In this document: piece by piece, positions 43,523 through 55,857 of the stretch | Numbering within the stretch: the stretch's first letter is position 1 | Layout of the letters: every line of letters begins with the position of its first letter | From: Phaeotremella fagi | Lineage: Eukaryota > Basidiomycota > Tremellomycetes > Tremellales > Phaeotremellaceae | Assembly: GCA_001599715.1 (NCBI GenBank) | Contig: BCHU01000003.1 | Location: 868,001-932,000, forward strand | DNA: 64,000 bases | Direction of reading: 5' to 3' | The notes under the pieces: model-generated | The model's input: only the letters and a program-made list of their open reading frames with translations | Told to the model about the DNA's origin: nothing | Database searches by the model: none | Made by a program: the position numbers and the translations under genes

Positions 43523-46500
43523 CTAATATCTTCCTTTAAAAGTCGGTGGCGGTCCACTTCGATATCTATCCTCAGCTACACTCAAAGATCAGTACACGAC
43601 ACTCTCCCACAAATCAATCAAACCTACCCTCATAAACAGGTCTAGGTGGGGGTATACTAGCCCCATCTCTTTCGATACTACCGAACAAACCGATAATATC
43701 ATCTGGTCTAAAAATCGGTCCCGCAGCGGCTAAAAACATTACTGTCGTCAGTATCAAATTACCGACCAAAAGAACGCTTCTTGACATACAATCAAAAGCC
43801 CGTGTTGTCGGTAAACTACCAATGAATCTTGCTAGCGCAATCGTAACTCCAGATCTATCAAAGGCGTTGGGAGGTGGTAAAGAAGATCTATCGTTTCGAG
43901 GAGGTAAACCCTGTGGAGGAAGTGGTGATCGTTCTTTAAAACCACCGCCACCAACGTTCGATGGTGGAGCACCACCAAATCGTCTTGGCGGGGAAGCAGC
44001 TCGATATCTCTTATAAGGTCCACCGCCATCTGATCGAATCGGTGATCTGGATTCACGTCTATCCGATCGATTGTTATATGTATCCCTCTCGTATTCTCTT
44101 TTCAATGGTGATCCAGCTAACGGATGTCCACCCATCGGTGGTGGAGTTTCAGACGGGGCGTTTCGTTTATGGATGAATTGATGGGGTTGTTGATGAGTTG
44201 GTATTGGGGGTGGTTGGATTTGTTGGATCGGGGGTTGAGCTGAAGGACGGGCATTGAATCCCAAATCCTTATATGCAATAGCGTCAACACCGTTGTAAAT
44301 GAATTTCTGGGCGAATCGTTTCAATAGAGGATCTACAAGTTTTGTTCAGGATCAGATGATTTCTTATGCTGAGGAATTACTTACCGTTAGGGAATATCTC
44401 TGCAAATCTAGCTTCTAATTTCTGGACGGCTGCTAAATCACCATACAGATATTCGTATTTTGCCCAAGCATCCCAAAGCGGCCTAGCTGATGGTATTTTT
44501 AACGCTGATTTTTCGAAAAGGGCACGGGCGTCTGAAGCGAAGAATTGGATTAGTTTACAGGTGACCTTAATCGCAACATAGCTACTCACTGATATCATCG
44601 TTGATCGAGAGTAAGAACTGGAGATAACTAACAATGTAGTCTACATTCTCTGAGAAACTCTTTAAACCAAGCTCGAAAATTCTGATAGCAACCGGTGCCT
44701 CTTTATTGCTATGATATTCCATTAAAGCTAAAAACGAGCATAATCAGTCAAGACCAATCTGAGAGTTCATGGATACCCACCAGAAGCCTCGTAAGCATGC
44801 CAAGTGATATGTGGAGATTTCCTAGCTTTACCAAAAACGATTCTAGCAGATTTGATACCCTATTCACGTAAGCCATAAAACTCATCAGAAGAATATCGGA
44901 CATACCTCAGCCCGACGAGCGAACCTCATATACATGATCCAAACCACACTGAAATGACTCATTGAATCATCGATATCCTTCCCTCTTCTCTCCGCAACCA
45001 ATTTCCCCCTATTTTCACGTTCCTCGATCAATTTTGATATCTCGTTGTTCCCATCTTCGTCCATACCGTTACCGTTGGAATTACCGTTTTCATTCTTGAT
45101 CTCTGGTCCTTTGGCGTTATCAATTTCAATTTCGACTTTTAATTTTAATGATTCAATATCTGGTGAGAGGGATTGTAATAGGGCTTCGTATATTTCATGG
45201 GTGACTTTGTAGTTTGAACGGGATTCTTCTAGATCTGCTAATGCGAATGTGAGGAGGAAACTAGATTCCTGGTCAGTGGATCGTTTCTGGATGAAAATGC
45301 TGGCTTACCTCTGGGGACAAGCTTCAATACCGGCTTTAAGATATGTTACAGCTTCATCCAGATTCCCGCTCTTAGCATAATAAGCTGCAGCGTATTGCCT
45401 AACACAAAAAAATCAGTAATCGAGCTGCACAGAGGTATGATACCACTCACCAAAGTTCAGGGAAATGTCTCATCTGACCTAAACATTTTCGTAAACCGTA
45501 TCCGATCCTCGTAGACAGAACTTCATTATCGGTGATAACCAAAGGATTACCTTCTTCCCATTTCAGATAAGCTTTCCAAGACGAAACGACCTTTCGATCT
45601 TCAGCAGAGAAATTTGGGTGAGGTGGTAGAATTGGATTTGGGAGGCTGTCCATCAAGTTTCGTAGATCTCGTAAAGCAGTTCGAGCCGTCATGTACGCTG
45701 GTGATTTATCTGCTAAGAATTTTTTGGCCTACGCGTCGATCAGGATAAGGCCCTTTTCTATTCACTTTAGACTTACCGTGAGCTTGTTCAATCCACTCTC
45801 AAAGGCGTCATATGCTTTCCATAGAGTCTCAACATTGTTCAACGGGATGCAAACAGCTTTTTGATATGTTTTCCTAACTTCATCCATTTGTTTTTGAGTG
45901 TCCCATGTGTTTTTAGGCTAGAACAATCTGTCAGTAGATACAAGCTGAATTTCTTATCATAACACTCACCTTAGCATCACTTAGATAAGCAATATATTCC
46001 TGCCAGATATCTCCACTTTCTCGATCGAAACCACATTCTTTCAAAGCGTATTCATAAGCTGCTGTAACTGTCGCTCTTGTTTGATCGTAATTTGGAGAAT
46101 CATCCGTGATAGGATGTTGACGTCTGATATAATGTAAATACGTCTCTGTGATTTTGATCAGTATTGAAATTTGAGAGTAAATCACATGGACCTACTCCAA
46201 ACATTGGCATCTGCAGATGCTGTAGCACTTCCTGAAGGTCCTCTTAGAGCACCTGCGAACAGTTTCTCAACTTCTGGAAAATTCGATAAAGCTAATTCTA
46301 GATTGACTAGGGCTAATAATGGTTGTGTCTGCTGGTCAGGTTTGTTTTTAATCTCCACGTACAGCAGTTGGACTATCCTTAGCTAACTCAGTGTACCATA
46401 TTCTGCCATCGTTTATTTCAGTCTTACTGACTGACCAGTCGAACAGGGATAAAACTGTTTGTGGATCAGGATCTAAATGGATCAGTTTTACGGGTCATAC

Positions 46501-47368
46501 ATGATATTCAAACAAATGGCTAACCTTCTTGATATGATCGAATGAGATGAGGATTAGAGATGACACTTGCAGATGTATGATTTAAACCTTCAGGTAAAGG
46601 GGTCAGAGGTGTTGACGAGGAGGAGGATGGATATTCTGTTTGTGCGATGACTGATGTTGGGATAGGTTGGGAAGCGTTGTTGATAGGGAAAGAATCAGAT
46701 ACAGGAGTTGTAGGTGTTGAAATGATACCGTTGTCATTTTGGAAGAATTGAGAAGCAACTGGACGTGGTGGTAAACCTGATGCTAATGGAATAACAGTTG
46801 GAGCGACTGAAGACTCCTCAGCTAGTGATTGAGTCTGAGACTGAAGTTCCGGTTGTAAAATGGTCGAATCATCAAGTATCGGTTGATCATTTTCAGATGA
46901 AACTATCGCAATCAATGCAGCAGTATCGTTGACCGCTGCGGATTCTGTTGCTGGCTCGACAATCGAAGGCTCTGCATCCTGGAAATTTGAAGTTTCAATT
47001 TCAGTTGCAGCTGCAGCTTCAGTCGTAGCTTCAGATATAATTGCATTGTCATCCTTCTCCTTTGTACTTCCACTAACGTCGTCCGTTGCTGGTCCTGGAT
47101 GTATAGCCTCTTCCAAGATTTGTTCCGTATGCTCGGCGCTCTCAAGCAAAGCAGAAGCAGAAGACGTGGATTGAGGTTCTGTCGGTAGTGCTTGATCCAG
47201 TTGTACCTGCTGTTTCGGTTGATGTTCATTATTGACATCGATTGGTTCGGAAGAAGGAGCTGCAACTGCTAAAGCAGTTTCAGCTAGGTCACCTTCGATA
47301 TCTGTAAGATTCTGCATTTCTTGGACTATTTCAGCAGGATTGAGATCTGCTGATTGTTGATCATCCAT
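43523..47368 (-). CDS. RNA14: Rna14 / CstF-77, mRNA cleavage and polyadenylation factor
   Basis: Scaffold of cleavage factor IA in mRNA 3'-end formation. The first exon (47368..46522) codes about 280 residues of low-complexity Ser/Thr/Ala/Glu sequence that precedes the conserved part. HAT repeats then run from about residue 285 to 880, with IWYTELAKDSPTAVYVEI-type first repeats, DIWQEYIAYL, VETLWKAYDAFE, SSWKAYLKWEEGNP, ITWHAYEASALMEYH and PLWDAWAKYEY. The C-terminal region is Pro/Arg/Ser-rich. The last intron (donor at GAGGTAGGT) leads to YRSGPPPTFKGRY with the stop complement at 43523-43525. About twelve introns. A divergent promoter is shared with SUR2. Confidence 0.9.
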
Positions 47369-47893
47369 GGTGAAAGAAGGGGTCCTACTATACAGGATAT
47401 GTATATGTAGATTTAAAAGAGTTTAGTTGATAATTATATCCAAATTCCATTAGAACATAGGAAAGAAGGATTGAAGGTTGCTGGTAATTTAATTGAACCC
47501 CACCTTTATCGCCTAGAATATTAATTACGTAAGAAAACCTTCGTCACCGGGGACTGTTGACTGTTGTTGTTTTTCACTCTGGGTGTTTTTCCTCTTTTTC
47601 ACTTTTCCACTCACTTCTAACAAATCTTTTACCTTCATTTAATATAATATAACTCCTACAATCTCAATATCTTTAATCTCTCCTAAACACCAATCCACGT
47701 CTACCCCACCACTCTCCAAGATCAACTCGTTAAACACATTCTTTACCTATTTTAGAACCTTTACACCCACGTTAAAGCCCGAGCGTCGCCACCATCGATC
47801 ATCCGACTCCCCCCGATTTTTTTCACCTCTTGCTATCAATCTGTCTATACTTTAATACTCACATCCACAAACCCCAACCACCAATCATCCAAC
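47369..47893. other. Divergent promoter region, RNA14 / SUR2
   Basis: 525 bp between opposite starts. A GC-richer patch (CCCGAGCGTCGCCACC near 47775-47795) and pyrimidine-rich stretches before the SUR2 start. No gene was seen. Confidence 0.5.
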
Positions 47894-49012
47894 ATGTACG
47901 ATTCACTCTCATCAATTCAGTATTCACACAATGCGACCCTTCTATCAATCATCACCCCAACGAACCTCTCACCTCCCGTATACCACACATTCGAACCATC
48001 CCTTCTACCATGGATGTCAGATAAACATCTATCCTTACTAGCCCCAATCCTTCTTTATTGGGTTCTATCATTAATCTTCCATACATTAGACATAGTTCAA
48101 CTACCATATTTCGAGAAAAGAAGGATACACGAATCGCCGGAAGTTTTATCGCGGAACAAAGCAACCGTAATGGACGTCATCAAAGCTGTCATCTTACAAC
48201 AAGTCATTCAAACTGCTCTAGGTTTAGCTTGGTTAGAGAGCGATGAAGTCATACTCAAACGCGAAATCCATCGTGACTATCTAGGTGAAATGAGTGCTTT
48301 AGCTCCTAGAGTCGGTGACGGTATCCTACTTCTACTAGGGAAAAGGACTGGTGAAGAAATTCTCAAATCTCATGGTGCCAATATAGTTAGATGGGTTTAT
48401 TGGTGGGGTATACCAACTGCCCAATTGCTCTTTGCTTTGTGAGTTTACAAGCAGAAAATTTCTTTTTCGGCCGGGCTGACGTTGATCTAGTTTCTTAATC
48501 GATACATGGCAATACTTTTTACATCGTCTTTTCCATACCTCAAAATTCCTTTATCGTCATTTCCACAGCGTCCATCATAGACTATACGTACCTTACGCGT
48601 TTGGTGCATTGTACAATCATCCTTTCGAAGGACTTTTACTGGATACTCTGGGCGCAGCTATCGCTCATTCACTAGCTTTCATGTCGGTTAGACAAGCTGT
48701 TTTGTTATTCAGTTTATCAACTATAAAAACGGTTGACGATCATTGTGGATATAGACTTTGGTGGGATCCTTGTCAACTCTTCTTCTACAACAACGCCGAT
48801 TACCATGATATCCATCATCAAGCATATGGTATCAAAGCGAATTTCAGTCAACCTTTCTTGTGAGTCATGGCGTGGTTCTCGTTAATGGTGTACTAACTTG
48901 AATTAGCACCAACTGGGACCGTCTTTTAGGAACACGAATGACGAGAGAACAAGCAGCGACGAGAACACGTCGATCAGTCAAGGGATCAGCTGTTTCGACA
49001 AAGGAAGAGTAA
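47894..49012 (+). CDS. SUR2: Sphinganine C4-hydroxylase Sur2
   Basis: ER membrane di-iron hydroxylase that turns dihydrosphingosine into phytosphingosine in ceramide synthesis. About 340 residues in three exons (47894-48438, 48491-48859, then to TAA 49010-49012). It has several hydrophobic segments, and the three histidine boxes of the fatty-acid hydroxylase family: HRLFH, HSVHH and HDIHH. The family phrase WWDPCQLFFYNNADYHDIHH is intact and is followed by YGIKANFSQPFL and the final TNWDRLLGTR. All catalytic His residues are present, so it should be active. The C-terminus is basic without a clear KKXX signal. Confidence 0.93.
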
Positions 49013-49684
49013 AAAGGCATAAAACTCGGAAAGAAATTGTCGTTTTTTTTGTCATCGTGTATCAATCATCGAATTTACTCAGTTCATCATTCGGTTCAAT
49101 TCTCTTCTTTGTATCATATTAGTAATGCACTCGCCAAGAGCGGTTAATGTGTGGTCATCTGGTGACATTGAAACGTGGCGTCGTCAACGATCCTTTGTAA
49201 AGGTTGATAACTAACCAGATTCGTACTCACACTACAAGCCAACACTAGAAATCATCAAGCAGCAAACCAACAACCTATCAAACAAGTCCAAAACCAAAAC
49301 CCATCCAAGCCAAACCCAAAAAAATCTCCTTTGAAATTCCAATCCTACGAAGATCCTCCTTAACCCCGAACGAAAACCCATAAAAAGACCATTGTCTTAG
49401 TTAACCCGATTGAAAGCGACAAAGTAACGTTCACCTTCCTTTGTTCAGTGTGCTGATATTAAAACAATGACCGGACGAGGTGAATGGATCTTTGAGTATA
49501 ATGGATTTCGGGCTGTTGGGTGATATAAGAATGGGTTGGTTTGGGGGGATTGTGATTTGTTCCTTCATCAATTTGGAATTGTGATACTAAATAATCAGTC
49601 ATTTAATTAATTGTCGAACAAGTTATATAGTAATAACAGAGCTACGTACTGGACAAAGACTATAAAGATATTGAACAATAGAAA
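49013..49684. other. Intergenic region between SUR2 and the BTB protein
   Basis: About 670 bp. It holds the SUR2 3' UTR, then a C/A-rich strand at about 49240-49380 (CAAACCAAC, CCAAAACC) and the BTB gene promoter. No coding frame of note and no RNA gene seen. Confidence 0.45.
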
Positions 49685-50915
49685 ATGACACACCCAGATA
49701 AAATCCTTTCATCAATCTTCGATCCAAGATCACCCTCCCCCTCGCCCTCCCCTTCAGCGCCAACCCTTCAAATCCCAACTTCCCCAGCACCACCCTACAC
49801 TCTCCACCCTTACCCAGCCAACGAAAAGAAATACGAAATGGCACCACTGCTAAACGGTGAATTAGGTGATATAGAATTATGTTCAATCGACGGAGGTTTT
49901 TTCTTGGTTCACAAGAAATTGTTAGAGAACGAAACTGTTTTCTTTCATATTTAGTATGTTTCCCCCGTTTGCTCAAATTTGATTTTGGTTCAAGGACTAA
50001 TATTGGTTTAGTTACGGTTTCGTTCCTAATTGGAGAATCCAATCTGGGTCAGGTAAATCGAATCTACTTTCGAAATTCAATCTACGAAGATCAACCAGCA
50101 GTACCAGCACCAGTGGTGGCAACGCCAACGCCAACACCAACCGCCCAACTCCCAACCTCGAAATCAAACCAACCGACCCAACCCCAAACCTCTTCACCAA
50201 CTCAATCGATACCCCAACCAACTCATCCCCACCAACCCCACCCCCAAAAGACAACCTCATCAAAGCCCCAATCCCCACCAAAGACCCATACACTTGGAAA
50301 GTCCCCGAAACCACCTCAATCTTAAAATCATTCCTTGATCTCCTTTATTCACCCACTACACCTTCTACCGACTTAACCACAATCCTACCAACATTACCTA
50401 TCACCTCAGGAGTCATCCGTGCAAGTTTAGGTTATCAATGTAACAAAACACTCGTGATCGCTCGTGAACATCTCATCAGGTTCATCAGTGAAAACCCTCG
50501 AGGGGTTTACGCGGTCAGTTGTTATTTTAGATTCTGGGATACAGCCAAATTAGCTAGTTATCATGTTTTACTCGCTGACGATGAGGAGGTTGATTGGACA
50601 GAAGAGGAAATGGTTTTACTCACTGAAGAGAATTTGGAGAAATTCAAACATCTCAAGAGATGTCGTTTGGAGGGTTTGATGAGGATTTTGAATAGGTCTT
50701 TGGAATTGGGTTGTGGTTGTGGGTCTGGTTGTGATTCTAAGACTAGATGGTTGAAACACGTCCAAAACATTAAAAAGAATATCAAGGTTTCGACTGATTT
50801 ACATGAATTGCTTTTGGTCGATGTTGGTGGTCTTTGTTTTGATTGTATTGGAAAGATTCAGGTTCATGTTAAAGATTGTTTGGATCTTGTCAAGGATTTA
50901 CCGATGACTGTGTAG
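49685..50915 (+). CDS. BTB/POZ-like domain protein with low-complexity insertion
   Basis: Two exons joined across a 58-nt intron (GTATGT at 49953 to GTTTAG at about 50010), giving HIYYGFVPNW. The N-terminal start MTHPDKILSSIF is followed by a SPSPSPSPS run. DIELCSIDGGFFLVHKKLLENETVFFH resembles the first part of a BTB fold. About 95 residues of Thr/Pro/Asn/Ser-rich sequence then interrupt the fold before SILKSFLDLLYSP, the second half. A conserved C-terminal part contains VIAREHLIRFI, a CGCGSGC cysteine cluster and VKDCLDLVKDLPMTV. BTB proteins often act as adaptors, for example for Cul3; the role here is unknown. Confidence 0.7.
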
Positions 50916-51225
50916 GATGCGTTTGGTCATATCGTAACCTTGTTTTGAATCAGTGTTTGTCTTAGTAGAATATTTATATAATTGTACGAGTGTTTACTCG
51001 AGTTCTATTTGATTGTATGCTGTACTTGTATGTATTGACCTCAACTACCACACATGACTGGTACCCCCATTTGAAAGTAGATATTTCCACTCTGACCAAA
51101 ATCTAACAATGCAATGGTCTACATAGAATTACAAAAATAAAAATCATCTAAGAATAACGAAACAATAAATGAACCCACTCCTATGATATAATATAACACT
51201 ATAGAACCCCGAAACCCAATCTAAA
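50916..51225. other. Convergent 3' intergenic region
   Basis: 310 bp of AT-rich sequence between two stop codons. GTACGAGTGTTTACTCGAG near 50985 is a loose inverted repeat. No gene was seen. Confidence 0.45.
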
Positions 51226-53311
51226 CTATCTACCAAATCCACCAGCCGAAACGATCCTGGTCGGACTAACAGGTCCCCCACCTCTACTCACACTCGTACT
51301 CCTATCCCGTCTCTCACGTTCAATCAACAAAGGCTGTCTTTCATGTAAATTATCCTCCACATGTCTGAATTTAAATCTCTTCTTTCTGTTCTCACGACGT
51401 CTGTCTAATGGTGTAGATGGGATTGGGGGTGATGAACCGTAAACTAACGATTGGATCATTATCGTTAGATCGAATATCAAAGTTCCGCCTGATCCCATTA
51501 AGTATCTGTAAAAAGTTTTCAGTATGTTGTGAATTTTGAGCAAGGAATGAACTGACGGTAATGCTTCTAACAGATAATGACTTGATTCAGATGGATCACC
51601 ATCTCCAGCTGGATTCAGACAAATCGACAAAACATAAGTTAAATTCCCGCAAAACGCGAAAATAAATAATAAAATCGAAAGCCCTTCGACCGATTTACGA
51701 GTAAACTATAACGACATCAATGATCAGTATCACAATCCCCCAAGGACCATAGAAATCACGTACATTCTTCCAAATCTGTGGTAATCTCGATGTAAGATAT
51801 AAAGTCGTACAAGTCCAAGCTGAGATTCTTCCAACGATTCTCTGAAAATTCGGTGGTTCCTCCGGTAACTGTGGTGATTCAATCGATAAATAGATATAAG
51901 AAGGTATATTGACAACAGTTGGATGTCTGATCGTCCAAGACGGATTGATATTCTGATGTTGATTATACGATATCACGTTTCCCGATATATTCTCTATACC
52001 AAAATTTGTCGAAAGTCCGTTATCGACATTTCCTCTAGGTAAACTGAAACCCAAAAATATTCCAAAACTCATAAAAGCCACACCAGCAGCTCTTCTACCT
52101 TTACCTCTCCCACTTGATCCTCGGACCATACTAACACTTCTAGATTTACTTCTAACAGTTTCCCTCATTTCTTCTCCGATTCCAGGGGTTGTTGGGATAT
52201 GTTGATGGGGATGTTGAGGTAAACCTTCGATCGATTGCATTCTTGATATCGTGATTCTGTTTCTTTGCATTGATCTACCCCTGTCATCCATTATGTTCGG
52301 TGTTGAAGATGTCAGTCTAGGTGATAGGGTATCATCTTCAACTAAATCACCAGTGGTTTCTGTACGAGCTGATAACTCTGAATGAAAACTTTCCATTAAA
52401 TCAGCCCCAGCCGCAGCACCACCGCTGATGCCAGTACCACCAGCCCCCGTCTCATGATTATAACTAGCAGCCCTAGTAGTCCGACCTGAATCAGTCTGTT
52501 TACTCAACCGCCTCCTTCTAGACCGACTCCTACGTGACGAAGCACGTTCAGCAGCTCTAGCAACATCCAATGCAGCTTCATAAATCGCTTGATAAGATCC
52601 ATCAGATGGTGGAATAACCGTAATATCAGGTGCAGTCGATGTAGCAGCATTTGGAAGTCCCGATACTGACGTACTTGAATAATGTGAATATTGTGATCGT
52701 TTTAATACTCTTGGTCTACCCGTTGAGATAACACTACTGGATAGAGGAGGTGGATGCGAAACTGATCTTGAATGGTTGAGATGTGGTGAGGGTAGTATTA
52801 AAGAGTTTTGAGGTGAGGAATAAGAGAAACTTCTAGGTATTGGCGCAGGTGCTGGTGTTCGATAATAGAAAAATTGAATGACCAGAGCTAAATCCACTAA
52901 ACAGAAATATGCAGCGAGGTAGGTCTAATCGTGTTGAACGTAAGCTAACAATTATCAATTAAAGGTAAAGAAACGCACTTGAAAAGGTAATTGATTGGTC
53001 AGAATACATCCAATGATATTAGTGATATCACCTAAAACACCAAAGGTCAACTCAAAACTCCCAATCGAAGGAAATTAAACGAAACCTACCGAACAGCCAA
53101 TTAACCAGAAAAGGTAGTGCCAACCCCTCACATGATTTCAAAGTTGCATTCTTGAGTACTTGTCTGAGATGGTTTTATCAGGCTAACGTCCCTCGTTGAT
53201 GACCAGGACTCACGGGAATTGGGCACACAACCAACAAGCTATACTTGTGTAACCTAAGACGTTGGCGATGAGGACTCTAGATAACTCGACATCGCCCACG
53301 AAGGGGAGCAT
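51226..53311 (-). CDS. PQ-loop vacuolar amino-acid transporter (Ypq1/Rtc2-like)
   Basis: Seven-helix PQ-loop protein of the Ypq1-3/PQLC2 type, which moves cationic amino acids across the vacuolar membrane. The start MLPFVGDVELSRV (53311) begins the first helix region. The first PQ motif is read across an intron as CAQFPQVLKN; the second is SRLPQIWKN before SVEGLSILLF. Between them, after FFYYRTPAPAP, a long cytosolic loop of roughly 250 residues is Ser/Arg-rich. The C-terminal domain has YLMGSGGTLIFD and a helix with LVYGSSPP, then an R-rich tail. Six introns at least. It is head-to-head with an MFS transporter of related function across 339 bp. Confidence 0.82.
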
Positions 53312-53650
53312 GGTGAGGGTAAGAGTGAGGAAGGGGGTTGGTTGGTGTTGGAAGGGAATGTCAAGGAAGAGGATATCAATGAGGTAAGGATAAGGTTTAT
53401 GGCAGGCAGTCGAGTGAGATACAAGTACGAGTACATTAAGCAAGTGCAATTTAATCTATACTTTATATAACCCTCCCCCTTTAACTTGATGGCTTATCTG
53501 AGAGTACCAAATAACGTTCCGTCTTATCTATCCTTTCTAGGACGACGCCGGCGGCTTCGGTGCGCCCGATTGGAGTTGACTGCTGGATCCACAGATAAAA
53601 TAGAAATAAAAAAAGATATCCAAACTTTCTCTTACTTCTCACTATCAACA
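53312..53650. other. Shared divergent promoter of two vacuolar-type transporters
   Basis: 339 bp between the two start codons. It contains GTACGAGTAC at 53425-53434 and TATATAA near 53465. It must hold both promoters, so common regulation is possible. Confidence 0.55.
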
Positions 53651-55672
53651 ATGTCATCAACAGAACAGACACCTCTCATCCCCCCACCCCTTAAAGAGCA
53701 TCACAATCTAGCAGGTCTATCACCTCTAAGATTCCGTCTAGTCTGTATCTCCCTCTGGTCAGCTGGGTTTCTGGTGGCACTGGATTCAACAGTAGTAGCT
53801 ACCTTATTGTAAGCTTCATTCTCCACACCAATTAATATCAATACTAAGACAGAAAAAACATAGATCGGATATAGGCTCATATTTCAATTCATCAAATCAA
53901 GCTTCTTGGTTAGGAACCGCTTATCTGTTATCGTTATGTTGTTTCACACCTATCTACGGTAGATTATCAGATTTCATCGGACGACGGAACGCTCATTTAA
54001 CTGGTTTGAGTTTTTTCTTACTCGGAACGATCCTATGTGGGGTGGCTCCTAACATGTATTTCTTGATTATGGCAAGGACGGTGGCAGGGATTGGTGGTGG
54101 TGGAGTGGCTAGTGGTGAGTTAACTTCATGTTCGCCAGTGGGAGAGTCATTGTATGTTGACAAAGTGTAGTTGGTAGTATCATCATGTCAGATTTAGTTG
54201 ATTTACATCATAGAGGTCTGTTCCAGGGATATGTTAATATCTTCTACGGTCTTGGTTCAGCTTTAGGCAAGTATCCTGTAGGATCACGGATATATGACTG
54301 ACACTGTGAATCCAGGTGGACCACTTGGTGGAATCTTATCAGACACTTTCGGATGGAGGTTCGTGCAATGATAACAACAACACTAATAAAACATAGATTC
54401 GCTTTCCTGATCCAAATCCCCTTCCTAGCAGCAGCAGGTTTCCTAGTCTACACCAACGTCAACATTCCCGCTCGTGACGTCCCTCCACCACCCTCAAGAA
54501 CTCCATCAACCACCACCCTCCCACTCTCAACCGCCCCACCAACCAAACCAACTCTCCGATCAAGTCTAGCCCGAATAGATTATCTCGGTTCTTCAACCTT
54601 AGTAATCGCCATCTCCTCCTTACTAGTTTCAATCTCTCTTAAAACCTCATCCCAAAAATCCGATGGAACCGATTATCTCTGGTCAGACCCATTGATCTGG
54701 TCTCTATTAATCGTTTCAGGAGTTTTCACAATTCTCTTCATCCTAGTTGAAGGTTTATACGTCAAAGAACCAATCTTACCTCTAGGAATGTTAACCCGTA
54801 GAACTCAACTAGCAGTAGCCCTCTCCAACCTAACCCTCGTAATCAACAATTTCTCAATTCTATACAACGTACCACTCTACTTCTCAGCCGTTCAACTGAA
54901 ATCATCTTCAGTTGCCGGAGCCCATCTGTTGAGTTACAGTATAGTAGTTGGATTCGGTAGTTTAGCTGTTGGGTATATGATCCGATCATCCGGGAAATAT
55001 TATTGGACTTCGATAATCTCATCTGGGTTTATCGTGGTTTCCTCGGGGTTGTTGACGTTATGGGACGAGAATTCTCCAGATTGGTTAACTTGGTTAGCAC
55101 AGGTTCCAGCTGGTTTCGGATATGCTGGAGTGTTAACTTCAACGTTGGTCGCTTTGATGACGACAATCACTAGAGAGGGTAAAGGTGAAACGTGAGTAGT
55201 CCATTCCTACTTTTATCCCGTACTAACAACCAAAACCAGAGCTGTCGCAACAAGTAGTAGGCCGTCAAATCTTAAACTCAGCTAACAACAGTGACATACA
55301 TGTTCCGCTCAATCGGTCAAGTCCTAGGAGTAGCCCTCAGTGCAGCCCTAGTCCAAACGATCCTAATCAAAGATCTGAAAGAGACCATAACAGGTCCCAA
55401 AGCGGAAGAAGTAAGTCTACCCCCTCAATTCTCCATACTAACCCGACTAGATAATCTCCCTAATCCGTCATTCGACTTCATCGATCAAAGATCTACCCCA
55501 TGGACCTAAAGTAGCGGCTATCCATGCCTATTCCCACGCATTGCATTTGGTGTTCCTAGCCAACCTCGTTCTATCTGTCATGACTTTTATCATATTATTC
55601 TTCATTCGTCAAGAGGAGATGCCTAAACGGGATGAACTCAAGAAAATGACTTCAGAGGTTGATGTCAGTTAA
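53651..55672 (+). CDS. MFS transporter of the DHA2 / vacuolar basic amino-acid (Vba/Fnx1) type
   Basis: Proton-coupled transporter with 14 predicted helices. The N-terminus has an acidic/dileucine-like TPLIPPPLKEH. LDSTVVATLL in the first helix, YGRLSDFIGRRNAHLTG (motif A), MARTVAGIGGGG and GLGSALGGPLGG (motif C-like) mark the DHA2 family and match Vba/Fnx1 vacuolar transporters best. About eight introns; one exon (55240-55256) is a 17-nt microexon. The last exons join GPKAEE to IISLIRHS and end at TAA 55670-55672 (EVDVS). Drug export is an alternative substrate class. Confidence 0.83.
55240..55256 (+). other. 17-nt microexon in the MFS gene
   Basis: AGCTGTCGCAACAAGTA between acceptor CCAAAACCAG and donor GTAGGC. 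It is needed to join GGTGAAAC to TGACATACATG in frame as GETAVATSMTYMF, which continues a conserved membrane helix. Confidence 0.6.
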
Positions 55673-55857
55673 GTTTGGTAGCTGGGTGATAGATTTTATT
55701 TTAGATGGGACTCATTAAACGTTGCATGCATGTTTTTCCTTTATCTTTTGTGTGTAAACTGAATATTACCATTTTCAATCACCAAATCAACCTATTCCTT
55801 TTGTTTCTCATGAACCCCCCAGAAATAAATATCAATATATAATCCACTCGAGTCTAC
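55673..55857. other. Convergent 3' intergenic region
   Basis: 185 bp between two stop codons. Nothing beyond 3' UTR sequence was seen. Confidence 0.5.
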
